Below, piece by piece: positions 1 through 6,442 of a stretch of DNA of 9,056 nucleotides. Under the pieces are notes generated by a model. That model did no database searches. It had not been told where the DNA came from and was given only the letters and a program-made list of their open reading frames with translations. The stretch is from Pseudomonadota bacterium. Lineage in GTDB: Bacteria; Desulfobacterota; Desulfobacteria; Desulfobacterales; C00003060. Location of the stretch: positions 1-9,056 of the forward strand of contig JADFWI010000094.1 of assembly GCA_015222985.1 (NCBI GenBank). Reading direction: 5' to 3'. The first letter of the stretch is position 1. Each line of letters starts with the position of its first letter. Position numbers and translations under genes: made by a program.

Positions 1-272
1 AAGTACTGCAAAGTCTCGATAGTGTATGAGAGCCCGGAACGTGCCAGCTCCACGTCAGAGGCTTCCAAATAGGGGGTCCCCTTAACAGCCAGACGGACCA
101 TCTCAAGGCGCTCCTCAGCGCTGGCAATATCTCCGGCGTTCTTATGTGGCGGGGTGGCCGATGGGATTAACAAAAGCTTGTCCAGGTTGAAAGCCTCCCG
201 GACTTCTACCGCGGCCCTCAGGTGGCCGATGTGTATAGGGTTGAAGGTCCCGCCAAAAAGGCCTAAGCGCAC
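1..272 (-). CDS. nadD: Nicotinate-nucleotide adenylyltransferase, N-terminal part (runs off left edge)
   Basis: Adenylylates nicotinate mononucleotide with ATP to give deamido-NAD, a cytoplasmic step of NAD synthesis. Only the first 90 codons are in the window. The N-terminus carries the nucleotidyltransferase signature GGTFNPIHIGH at about residues 7-17 (the T/HxGH type ATP-binding motif). PSATPPHK follows at 37-44, which is typical of NadD rather than of phosphopantetheine adenylyltransferase. The start is GTG: an in-frame TAA lies only four codons upstream, and AAGGGG sits at Shine-Dalgarno distance before the GTG. An ATG five bases upstream is in another frame. The gene follows proA after 34 bp with no visible terminator, so it is probably the distal member of the same transcript. 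The rest of the gene cannot be judged. Confidence 0.93.
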   Translation of the reverse strand, partial: MRLGLFGGTFNPIHIGHLRAAVEVREAFNLDKLLLIPSATPPHKNAGDIASAEERLEMVRLAVKGTPYLEASDVELARSGLSYTIETLQY

Positions 273-306
273 GCATACCCCTTACGGTCAAAACTCTGCA
301 AAATCG

Positions 307-1563
307 TCATGTTCTGACTTGTCCATCCCCAAACACGACAAATTTTGTGGTGGTCAACTCTTCAAGCCCCATTGGGCCATAGGCATGGAGCTTGGACGTG
401 CTGATTCCGATCTCAGCGCCCAAACCGAGTTCGCCGCCGTCATTGAACCGCGTGGAGGCGTTCACCAGCACCACGGAGGCATCTACCTCCCGCAAGAATC
501 GACGGGCACGACCATAATCTGAGGTCACAATAGCTTCTGTATGGGCTGAACCGAACTTGTCGATGTGCTCTATTGCTTCATCCATTGAGGAGACGATCTT
601 GACCGAAAGGATCAGGTCCAGATATTCCGTTGGCCAGTCCTCCTCGGTGGCTTCTTTGGCCTCCGGCAAGATCCGGCAAGTCACAGGGCACCCGCGAATC
701 TCTACGCCCGCATCTACAAAACGCCTGGCCATTTTCGGCAAAAATGATTCAGCCACAGCTTCGTGGACCACGAGGGTCTCCATGGCGTTGCATACACCCG
801 GCCGCTGCACTTTGGCATTGTATGAGATCTCTTCCGCCATACCAAGGTCAGAGGTCTCGTCCACATAAACGTGACACACGCCTTTGTAATGCTTGAGTAC
901 CGGGATCTTGGAGTTTTCAACTACAAATCGGATCAATCCTTCCCCTCCCCTGGGGATGATGAGGTCCACAAGGTCTTCTTGAGCCAGCAGGGCGTTGACG
1001 GCAAGTCTATCCCTTACGGGGATCACCTGGGCAGCGCCTTCCGGTATGCCCGAGTCCCGCAAAGCCTCCTGGATGATGCGGGCCAAAGCGGCATTGGAAT
1101 GAAAGGCTTCTGAACCACCGCGCAGAATCACGGCATTTCCGGCCTTCAGGCAGAGTCCGGCGGCATCAATGGTGGCATTCGGCCTGGCCTCATATATCAT
1201 GCCGATTACGCCAAGAGGGATGCGAACACGACCGACCTGAAGGCCATTGGGCCGCAGCCTCATGCCCGTCACTTCCCCAACCGGATCAGGAAGCCCTATC
1301 ACGTCGCGCAATCCCTTTGCCATGGATTCAATCACTCCGTCACTGACTGTGAGCCGGTCGATCATGGCATCTGAAAGCCCCTTTTCCCTTGCGTATGCCA
1401 GGTCCTTCTCATTTTCCTCCTTGATCGCCGCGGCTTGATCCAGGAGTTTACTGGCAACGCGATCCAAGGCCTCATTTTTCTTGTTTGTACCCAAAACCGA
1501 TACTATCTTGGCAGCTTTTTTTGCGGCTTGTGCTATTTTACGCACAGTCTCTTCTATTGACAT
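307..1563 (-). CDS. proA: Gamma-glutamyl phosphate reductase
   Basis: Reduces gamma-glutamyl phosphate to glutamate 5-semialdehyde with NADPH, the second step of proline synthesis from glutamate. It belongs to the aldehyde dehydrogenase superfamily and acts in the cytoplasm. The 418 residues match the usual family length of about 415-420. Visible marks are IPLGVIGMIYEARPN at about 115-129, the cofactor-domain stretch KAGNAVILRGGSEA at 140-153, and the catalytic cysteine in QRPGVCNAMET (Cys258). The C-terminal NASTRFNDGGELGLGAEIGIST (about 368-389) is near-invariant in ProA. The ATG is preceded by a strong GGAGGA site 8 bases upstream, located inside the end of proB. The reading frame overlaps the 3' end of proB by 10 bp, which suggests translational coupling of the two enzymes that share the unstable acyl-phosphate intermediate. 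Intact, nothing unusual. Confidence 0.97.
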   Translation of the reverse strand: MSIEETVRKIAQAAKKAAKIVSVLGTNKKNEALDRVASKLLDQAAAIKEENEKDLAYAREKGLSDAMIDRLTVSDGVIESMAKGLRDVIGLPDPVGEVTGMRLRPNGLQVGRVRIPLGVIGMIYEARPNATIDAAGLCLKAGNAVILRGGSEAFHSNAALARIIQEALRDSGIPEGAAQVIPVRDRLAVNALLAQEDLVDLIIPRGGEGLIRFVVENSKIPVLKHYKGVCHVYVDETSDLGMAEEISYNAKVQRPGVCNAMETLVVHEAVAESFLPKMARRFVDAGVEIRGCPVTCRILPEAKEATEEDWPTEYLDLILSVKIVSSMDEAIEHIDKFGSAHTEAIVTSDYGRARRFLREVDASVVLVNASTRFNDGGELGLGAEIGISTSKLHAYGPMGLEELTTTKFVVFGDGQVRT

Positions 1564-2729
1564 AAGGGGTCCTCCGTTTCGTCCAGAGTTATCACAAGGT
1601 TATCTCTGTGGATCACCTCATCGTAGTACTTGTGCCCCAGTCGTTTTCTGATTTGGCTGGTTTTTAGTCCCATGACTTTCCTGATGTCAGAGGCCTTGTA
1701 GTTCACCAGGCCCTTGGCAAAGGCAGTGCCATCCAGGTCAAGGCAGCCAACCATGTCTCCTTCACGGAACTCCCCATCCACATCTATAATCCCAATGGGC
1801 AGCAAACTCCTGCCCTGTTTGCAGATGGCCCTTGCCGCCCCTCTGTCTACCCTAATAGCACCCTTTTCTTTGAGCGTAAAGGCGATCCAGCATTTTCTGC
1901 ATGTCATTTTCTGCCTTCCAGGGAGAAAAAGGGTTCCCACGTCCTTACCTTGAAACAGGCTTTTTAAGATGTTGGGTTTGAGCCCGCTTGCAATTACCAT
2001 GGGGATACCGCTGCTGGTTACCTTCTTAGCTGTTTGGACCTTGCTCGACATCCCCCCTGTGCCAAGCGCTCCAGGAATATCGCAAGCCGTCTGCTCAACA
2101 GTTCGGTCGATTCTCGAGATCAAAGGCACCAACGAAGCGTCTTTATGGACATGCGGGTCTTTGTCGTAAAACCCGTCAATATCGGTCAGGTTGACAAGCA
2201 TCTGGGCGTCCATCAGGTGCGTGATCATTGCCGCCAAGTTGTCATTATCTCCAAACTTGAGTTCGTTCACAACCACGGTATCGTTCTCGTTGACTATGGG
2301 CAGAACCCCCCAATCCAGCAAAACATTCAAGGTATTGCGGGCGTTCAGGTGACGCCTCCTATTGCAAAGATCGTCTCGCGTGAGCAGAACCTGGGCCACT
2401 TTTTTTCTATATCGGCCAAAGGCCTTCTCATAGGCATGCATAAGGCTCGGCTGCCCTGCTGCTGCCGCAGCCTGTTTGTGGGGAATATCCGTGGGCCTTT
2501 CTCTCAAACCCACCTTGATCACACCCAAGCCAATGGCCCCTGAACTCACAAGGATCACTTGACGCCCCTCATCCATAAGCCAGGATATCTGCCGGGCGAG
2601 ATGGGTGATCACACTCGCTGCGGGCTTCTGATCATGGGTCAGAACGCCAGTGCCCACCTTGATCACAGCGCGTTTGACACGATTGAACAAGTCAGTCCGT
2701 ATCTCTATTCGTTCCTGTTTCGTAGTCAT
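1554..2729 (-). CDS. proB: Glutamate 5-kinase with C-terminal PUA domain
   Basis: Phosphorylates glutamate with ATP to gamma-glutamyl phosphate, the committed and usually proline-inhibited step of proline synthesis. The 391 residues hold an amino-acid kinase domain: VIKVGTGVL at 22-30 for phosphate binding, VSSGAIG at 61-67, NENDTV at 148-153, FGDNDNLAA at 159-167, TDIDGFYDKDP at 182-192 and GTGGMSSKV at 223-231. A PUA domain follows at about 288-375 (RGAARAI, SLLPIGI, GEFREGDMV, GLVNY). The kinase core begins about 13 residues later than in the E. coli enzyme, so there is a short N-terminal extension. The ATG chosen is the first possible start, since an in-frame TGA lies two codons upstream. 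Its Shine-Dalgarno is weak (TGAGA, very close to the ATG), and it starts only 14 bp after obgE, so translation may rely on coupling. Confidence 0.96.
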   Translation of the reverse strand: MTTKQERIEIRTDLFNRVKRAVIKVGTGVLTHDQKPAASVITHLARQISWLMDEGRQVILVSSGAIGLGVIKVGLRERPTDIPHKQAAAAAGQPSLMHAYEKAFGRYRKKVAQVLLTRDDLCNRRRHLNARNTLNVLLDWGVLPIVNENDTVVVNELKFGDNDNLAAMITHLMDAQMLVNLTDIDGFYDKDPHVHKDASLVPLISRIDRTVEQTACDIPGALGTGGMSSKVQTAKKVTSSGIPMVIASGLKPNILKSLFQGKDVGTLFLPGRQKMTCRKCWIAFTLKEKGAIRVDRGAARAICKQGRSLLPIGIIDVDGEFREGDMVGCLDLDGTAFAKGLVNYKASDIRKVMGLKTSQIRKRLGHKYYDEVIHRDNLVITLDETEDPLCQ

Positions 2730-2743
2730 ATCTCAGCAAAAAA

Positions 2744-3760
2744 TCAGGCAGCGGCCCGCTGGGCAACTTCCACCAGCTCTCCCAAATGGGCTTTCAACGG
2801 ATTCAGCCCTTCCCCCGTAAGTGCGGAAATGACCCAGATATCCGGATTTAACGGCTTTAGGGATTTGGCGACTTCGCCTGCTAGGGCATGGGCTCCTGGC
2901 TTGTCCACTTTGTTTAAGACAACGACTTGGGTGGCTTCTGAAAGCCCCGGATTAAATGACTGAAGTTCCAGATTTATCACCCGGTAAGGGCGCAGGACGT
3001 CCTCTGCCGGCAAAGCAGCAATATCGATGAGGTGGAGCAAAAACCTGGTCCGTTCAACATGTTTGAGAAATCTTATTCCCAGCCCTGCCCCAAGATGTGC
3101 CCCTTCAATAAGACCGGGAATGTCAGCGATCACAAAAGGATCGGTTCCCTCAGGTTCGACCACGCCAAGAGATGGTATCAAAGTAGTAAATGGGTAGTCA
3201 GCGATCTTGGGACGGGCTGATGAAAGCTTCGAGATAAGGGTCGATTTGCCAGCATTGGGCAATCCGATAACGCCCACATCAGCCAGGAGCTTGAGCTCCA
3301 ACTTCAGCTTGAGCATCTCTCCCGGCTCGCCCTTCTGAGCATATCTGGGCGCCCTTTTTCTCGAGGAGGCAAAATGCTGATTTCCCAGGCCTCCTCGGCC
3401 ACCATGGACGGCAATAAAAGATTCGCCTCTACCGGACAAATCCTTGATGATACGGCCGCTTTCGGCCTCCCGTATCAACGTGCCAGGAGGAACCTCAATG
3501 ATCAGGTCCTTGCCATGTTTTCCTGTCTGCTGTTTCCCCCGTCCGTGGGCACCTCTTTTGGCCTTGAACTGTCTTGCAAAAGAAAAGCTATAAAGCGTGT
3601 TGGTTCGGGATGTGGTCTTGAAAACAACATCACCGCCCTTGCCGCCATCACCTCCGTCTGGCCCCCCTTTGGGAACGTATTTTTCTCGTCGAAAGCTCAC
3701 ACAACCGTTACCGCCGTCCCCAGCCTGGACAATGATCAGCGCTTCGTCAACGAATTTCAT
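2744..3760 (-). CDS. obgE: Obg/CgtA GTPase, ribosome assembly factor
   Basis: An essential GTPase that binds the large ribosomal subunit precursor and links ribosome assembly to growth state (family knowledge). The 338 residues show the glycine-rich Obg domain at 1-158, with GDGGNGC and a run of GG pairs around 32-43. The GTPase domain follows: G1 GLPNAGKST at 166-174, the G2 region DYPFTTLIPSLGVV at 188-201, G3 DIPGLIEGA at 213-221, G4 NKVD at 283-286 and G5 SAL at 312-314. It ends right after the GTPase domain, so the C-terminal OCT domain seen in Gram-positive Obg is absent, as in many proteobacteria. The ATG has no close Shine-Dalgarno; the nearest purine run, GAGAAG, is about 16 bases upstream. 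The N-terminus MKFVDEA aligns with the family, which supports this start. It keeps its usual place downstream of rplU-rpmA. Confidence 0.96.
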   Translation of the reverse strand: MKFVDEALIIVQAGDGGNGCVSFRREKYVPKGGPDGGDGGKGGDVVFKTTSRTNTLYSFSFARQFKAKRGAHGRGKQQTGKHGKDLIIEVPPGTLIREAESGRIIKDLSGRGESFIAVHGGRGGLGNQHFASSRKRAPRYAQKGEPGEMLKLKLELKLLADVGVIGLPNAGKSTLISKLSSARPKIADYPFTTLIPSLGVVEPEGTDPFVIADIPGLIEGAHLGAGLGIRFLKHVERTRFLLHLIDIAALPAEDVLRPYRVINLELQSFNPGLSEATQVVVLNKVDKPGAHALAGEVAKSLKPLNPDIWVISALTGEGLNPLKAHLGELVEVAQRAAA

Positions 3761-3975
3761 TGCTATCGATGTAACTTCTCAAAAAGTTCGGGCTGCACGG
3801 TTGCAATAAGCGCAGGGGATGAAGGCTTTTTCTGAAAGGCGATATCTTTGTTATTGGTACAGCCTTTGCGCAGTGGCCAGATATTTGTGCTTGCTGGCAA
3901 GGTCAAAGAGAAGCCGTTTTGCGTGGATGCAGGACAAAAATCCCGAGACACAAGATGACTGCCGTCATCGGTCAT
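3761..3975 (-). other. rpmA-obgE intergenic gap with unassigned 70-codon open frame
   Basis: This 215 bp gap is long for an operon whose other gaps here are 14-34 bp. An open frame of 70 codons fills almost all of it: its ATG directly abuts the rpmA stop (TGA then ATG) and its TAG lies 2 bases before the obgE ATG. I do not recognise the product. It has no signal peptide, membrane segment or known motif, and its composition (rich in Ser, Pro, Thr, with Cys) is not convincing as a conserved protein. The small hairpin ATGAC-GGCA-GTCAT lies near the start of the gap but has no U tract. The gap may be non-coding, carrying a secondary promoter for obgE (see the separate entry). Confidence 0.3.
3878..3906 (-). 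promoter_or_regulatory. Possible sigma70 promoter for obgE-proB-proA-nadD
   Basis: In the rpmA-obgE gap the minus strand reads TTGACC, a 17-base spacer, then TATCTG. The -35 matches the consensus at 5 of 6 positions, the -10 only at 3 of 6. A 5-bp inverted repeat (GCCAG/CTGGC) overlaps the spacer and -10. A transcript from here would have a leader of about 110 nt before obgE. The spacing is ideal but the -10 is weak, so this is only a candidate. Confidence 0.3.
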
Positions 3976-4248
3976 TCAGGGAGAAACGGGAACCGATACC
4001 GGATAGACACTAACCCTTTTCCTGGAACGTCCCATGCGTTCAAACGTGACAATACCATCGGTTTTGGCAAACAATGTGTAATCCTTTCCCATGCCCACAT
4101 TGTTTCCAGGATGGACTTTGGTCCCGAGCTGTCGCACCAGTATGTTTCCAGCTAAAACCGCTTGCCCGCCGTAACGTTTGATTCCGCGCCGCTGGCCATT
4201 GCTGTCGCGGCCATTTTTTGAACTGCCGCCTGCCTTCTTATGTGCCAT
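3976..4248 (-). CDS. rpmA: 50S ribosomal protein L27
   Basis: Large-subunit ribosomal protein whose N-terminal tail reaches towards the peptidyl transferase centre. The 90 residues show the family signature: MAHKKAGGSSKNGRDS at the N-terminus, then GIKRYGGQAVLAGNILVRQ, and HPGNNVGMGKDYTLFA in the middle. The tail has no Firmicutes-type leader peptide needing cleavage, because the protein starts directly at MAHKK. The C-terminus (YPVSVPVSP) is slightly longer than in E. coli (85 residues). The start is supported by an AAGGAG Shine-Dalgarno about 10 bases upstream. It follows rplU after 27 bp, the near-universal L21-L27 arrangement, and both probably come from the promoter after rng. Confidence 0.97.
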   Translation of the reverse strand: MAHKKAGGSSKNGRDSNGQRRGIKRYGGQAVLAGNILVRQLGTKVHPGNNVGMGKDYTLFAKTDGIVTFERMGRSRKRVSVYPVSVPVSP

Positions 4249-4275
4249 GGTCTTATTGCTCCTTCGGGATATCTT

Positions 4276-4590
4276 CTAAGATACGTTGATTGCATCGATC
4301 CTGAGCGCTGTGAACTGTTGCCGATGGCCCTTTTTTCTGTGATAACGCTTGCGGCGTTTATACTTAAAAACGATGATTTTCTTGGCCTTCCCTTGTTCAA
4401 CAATGTGGCCCACTACTGCTGTGCCAGGCAGTGTCGGCTGGCCTATTCTTACTGTTTCTCCATCAGATAGCATCAGGACACGATCAAATGAGATATGGGC
4501 GCCGATCTCGCCTTGGACCTTTTCAACCCTTATGGTTTCTCCCTGAGAGACCTTGTACTGTTTCCCGCCGGTAGATATTACAGCATACAT
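4276..4590 (-). CDS. rplU: 50S ribosomal protein L21
   Basis: Large-subunit ribosomal protein that binds 23S rRNA. The 104 residues match the usual length of 100-105. The N-terminus MYAVISTGGKQYKVSQGE and the basic C-terminal signature FKYKRRKRYHRKKGHRQQF (about 75-93) are both diagnostic of L21. The ATG is preceded by AAAGG at Shine-Dalgarno distance. It is the first gene after a promoter-like sequence overlapping the rng end, giving an mRNA leader of about 65 nt. That leader contains a small stem-loop (CAAGGC-AGA-GCTTTG on the minus strand, at 4615-4629, one G-U pair) just upstream of the ribosome binding site. This could be where autogenous control acts, but that is speculation. Confidence 0.97.
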   Translation of the reverse strand: MYAVISTGGKQYKVSQGETIRVEKVQGEIGAHISFDRVLMLSDGETVRIGQPTLPGTAVVGHIVEQGKAKKIIVFKYKRRKRYHRKKGHRQQFTALRIDAINVS

Positions 4591-4663
4591 GATAATAACC
4601 TTTCAATATATTTACAAAGCTCTGCCTTGAAGTGAAAAGCGTGATGTCTCACAAAAACTCTTA

Positions 4664-4692
4664 AAACTAAGATAGAGATCGCCAGATGTCAA
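4664..4692 (-). promoter_or_regulatory. Sigma70-type promoter for rplU-rpmA operon
   Basis: The minus strand reads TTGACA (6 of 6 consensus), exactly 17 bases, then TAGTTT (3 of 6). The -35 begins 1 base after the rng stop codon, so the promoter uses the very short space between rng and rplU. Transcription would start near 4657, about 65 nt before the rplU ATG. I see no terminator between rng and rplU, so readthrough from rng is also possible. The -35 and spacing make it credible; the -10 is mediocre. Confidence 0.6.
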
Positions 4693-4693
4693 C

Positions 4694-6232
4694 CTATTTT
4701 TTGTGCATTTCATACGTTTCCCATTGCTCAACATGAAATTGTGGATCAGGGTGAATAACAACCTCCTTCTTCAACCAGGTTTCCAAGGACTCCACCGTAC
4801 CCCGCTCCTCACCAAGGAGAAGCTCGGCGACCTCCGGATGAACCTTCAAGGTAATAGACTGGCCCATCAACTCACCAGACTCTCGCCGCATTTCCCGATA
4901 GATATTGTAACAGATTGTTCGCTTGGACTGGAGATACCCCTCGCCTTCACAGTAGTAACATGGTTCGCAAAGCATACGATTGAGGGTTTCGCGGGTCCGT
5001 TTTCTGGTCATTTCAATGAGTCCAAGCTCTGACATTGGCAAGACATTCGTCCTGCTTCGGTCTTTCTTCAGAGCATCTTTCAAGGTGTTGAACACTCTTT
5101 CGCGGTTTGACTGCTTGTCCATGTCAATAAAATCAATGATGATCAAACCCCCAATGTCACGCAGTCTGATTTGGTATGCAATCTCCTTCACAGCCTCCAG
5201 GTTAGTCTTAAGGATTGTCTCCTCCAAATTGTGCTTGCCAACAAACCGCCCGGTGTTGACATCAATGGCAACCAACGCTTCGGTATGCTCTATAACAATA
5301 TAGCCCCCTGATTTAAGCCAAACTTTCTTTTTGAGGGCGCGGGAGATCTCGGATTCCAGATTGTAAGTATCGAAAATGGGCTCACGGTCCTCATAAAGCT
5401 CAACGGATTCCCTCAATTTCGGCATGAAGGTATCCACGAATTGCAGGATTTCTTCATATCCGGACTTGGAATCAATGACGAGCTTGTCAACTTCCTGGGT
5501 AAACAAGTCCCGAACAGCACGAAGGGTCACATTGAGTTCCTTGTGCAGCAGACTCGGCACCGGGGCAGTTGTGTTTTTTTTCTGGATCTCTTCCCACAAC
5601 GGAACGAGGAAGTTCATTTCATTGGCTAGTTTTTCCGTTCCGATTCCTTCGCTGACCGTCCTGGCAATAAAGCCATAATTCTCGGGCCTTATGGCTGCAA
5701 TGGCCTCCTTTAAACGTTTTCGTTCATTCTCGTCTTCAATCCGCCGCGAAACCCCGATATGAATAGTAGTAGGCATGAGAACCAGAAAACGACCCGGCAA
5801 TGATATCCGTGTTGTAATCCGAGCCCCCTTATTACCAATGGGCGCCTTGGATGCCTGGGCCATGATTTCCTGGCCTTCATGAAGAAGTTCCTCAATCATG
5901 AAGCCTTCATCCAGAGAAGGAGGCCGGTCACGGGAATCTGCTTCGGTCGTTTCGGCTTCCTCTTTCTCACAGGACGACAACATGAGTTGCTCAAACTCGT
6001 GATAGTTGTTCAAGACGTCAGCAACGTAGATAAAGGCGGCCTGATCCAGACCTATATCCACAAAAGCGGCTTGCATTCCTGGAAGGACGCGAATGACCCG
6101 TCCCTTGTAAATGTTGCTTGCTATGTCACACCCTGTGGGCCTCTCGATAAGAAGTTCCAGGAGTGTGCCATTTTCTACAAAAGCAACACGTGTTTCGTGA
6201 TCTGTGGAGTTTATGATTAATTCTTTAGACAT
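4694..6232 (-). CDS. rng: Ribonuclease G (RNase E/G family)
   Basis: Endoribonuclease that matures the 5' end of 16S rRNA and cleaves mRNA in AU-rich single strands (family role). The 512 residues compare with about 489 in E. coli RNase G, and there is no long RNase E scaffold tail, so RNase G is the better name. The S1 RNA-binding domain (NIYKGRVIRVLPGMQAAFVDIG, 40-61) is interrupted by an acidic stretch (about 86-110: EKEEAETTEADS) that seems longer than in E. coli. The catalytic metal ligands are in VAIDVNTG (Asp324) and IIIDFIDM (Asp367). The zinc-link cysteines are in CEPCYYCEGEG (Cys425/Cys428). The N-terminus aligns with E. coli RNase G, which supports this ATG, yet no Shine-Dalgarno is visible. 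Its position upstream of rplU fits the conserved cluster with ribosome genes. Confidence 0.95.
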   Translation of the reverse strand: MSKELIINSTDHETRVAFVENGTLLELLIERPTGCDIASNIYKGRVIRVLPGMQAAFVDIGLDQAAFIYVADVLNNYHEFEQLMLSSCEKEEAETTEADSRDRPPSLDEGFMIEELLHEGQEIMAQASKAPIGNKGARITTRISLPGRFLVLMPTTIHIGVSRRIEDENERKRLKEAIAAIRPENYGFIARTVSEGIGTEKLANEMNFLVPLWEEIQKKNTTAPVPSLLHKELNVTLRAVRDLFTQEVDKLVIDSKSGYEEILQFVDTFMPKLRESVELYEDREPIFDTYNLESEISRALKKKVWLKSGGYIVIEHTEALVAIDVNTGRFVGKHNLEETILKTNLEAVKEIAYQIRLRDIGGLIIIDFIDMDKQSNRERVFNTLKDALKKDRSRTNVLPMSELGLIEMTRKRTRETLNRMLCEPCYYCEGEGYLQSKRTICYNIYREMRRESGELMGQSITLKVHPEVAELLLGEERGTVESLETWLKKEVVIHPDPQFHVEQWETYEMHKK

Positions 6233-6243
6233 ATTGTGAATTT

Positions 6244-6252
6244 ATCATACCA
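6244..6252 (-). promoter_or_regulatory. Extended -10 promoter candidate for rng
   Basis: The minus strand reads TGGTATGAT: a TATGAT -10 box (5 of 6 consensus) with the extended TGn element. No good -35 is at 16-18 bp, as is common with extended -10 promoters. Transcription would begin about 5 bases before the rng ATG. An alternative reading in the same place is TTGAAA (6267-6262), 17 bases, TAAATT (6244-6239), which would start the RNA at the ATG itself. Either way the mRNA would be leaderless or nearly so, consistent with the missing ribosome binding site. Confidence 0.45.
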
Positions 6253-6266
6253 AAACAATAATTTCA

Positions 6267-6302
6267 AATTCCTATTGACATGAAAAACATAATTCCTTGA
6301 CA
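6267..6302 (+). repeat. Imperfect direct repeat AATTCCT(AT)TGACA in divergent control region
   Basis: AATTCCTATTGACA at 6267-6280 and AATTCCTTGACA at 6291-6302 differ only by a 2-base insertion, with starts 24 bp apart. The second copy supplies the -35 of the ndk promoter. The first TTGACA has no -10 at normal spacing. The pair lies between the two divergent promoters and might be a regulator site or a chance duplication. Confidence 0.4.
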
Positions 6303-6325
6303 CACAACACCCTTTTTCCTATGCT
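6297..6325 (+). promoter_or_regulatory. Sigma70-type promoter for the ndk-ndk-trmJ transcript
   Basis: TTGACA (6 of 6), a 17-base spacer, then TATGCT (4 of 6 against TATAAT). The start of transcription would be near 6332, which leaves a leader of about 110 nt before the first ndk. It points away from the rng promoter, whose -10 lies about 45 bp to the left. Confidence 0.65.
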
Positions 6326-6345
6326 CGCCCCACCGAAAAACAACT

Positions 6346-6381
6346 CCTATTGGATAGCATGAATCGAGTGCTACCAAAAGG
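6346..6381 (+). promoter_or_regulatory. Leader stem-loop 1 ahead of first ndk
   Basis: In the predicted leader, CCT-TTGG-TAGCA pairs with TGCTA-CCAA-AGG around a 9-base loop. That gives 12 base pairs with one A/A mismatch (6349 against 6378) and one bulged A (6354). It is not followed by a T tract, so it is not a simple terminator. I match it to no known riboswitch; its function is unknown. Confidence 0.5.
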
Positions 6382-6391
6382 CACACAGATT

Positions 6392-6406
6392 TCCGCCTTG
6401 GGCGGA
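6392..6406 (+). promoter_or_regulatory. Leader stem-loop 2 ahead of first ndk
   Basis: TCCGCC-TTG-GGCGGA is a perfect 6-bp GC-rich stem with a 3-base loop. It lies 10 bases after stem-loop 1 and about 36 bases before the ndk ATG. No U tract follows. Together the two hairpins fill most of the leader and could affect mRNA stability or translation. Confidence 0.5.
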
Positions 6407-6442
6407 TAGAAATCCTTGTGGGTTGAGCTCTGGGTATGTGTT

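Noticed and set aside
154..522. A 122-codon plus-strand frame across the nadD-proA junction
   Set aside because: It is antisense to two well-supported genes, and its product is not protein-like.
2034..2543. A 169-codon open frame on the plus strand
   Set aside because: It lies entirely antisense to proB, whose motifs are intact. The translated product has no recognisable domain.
3374..3835. A 153-codon open frame on the plus strand
   Set aside because: It is antisense to the conserved Obg domain of obgE. The glycine-rich codons of that domain tend to leave the opposite strand open.
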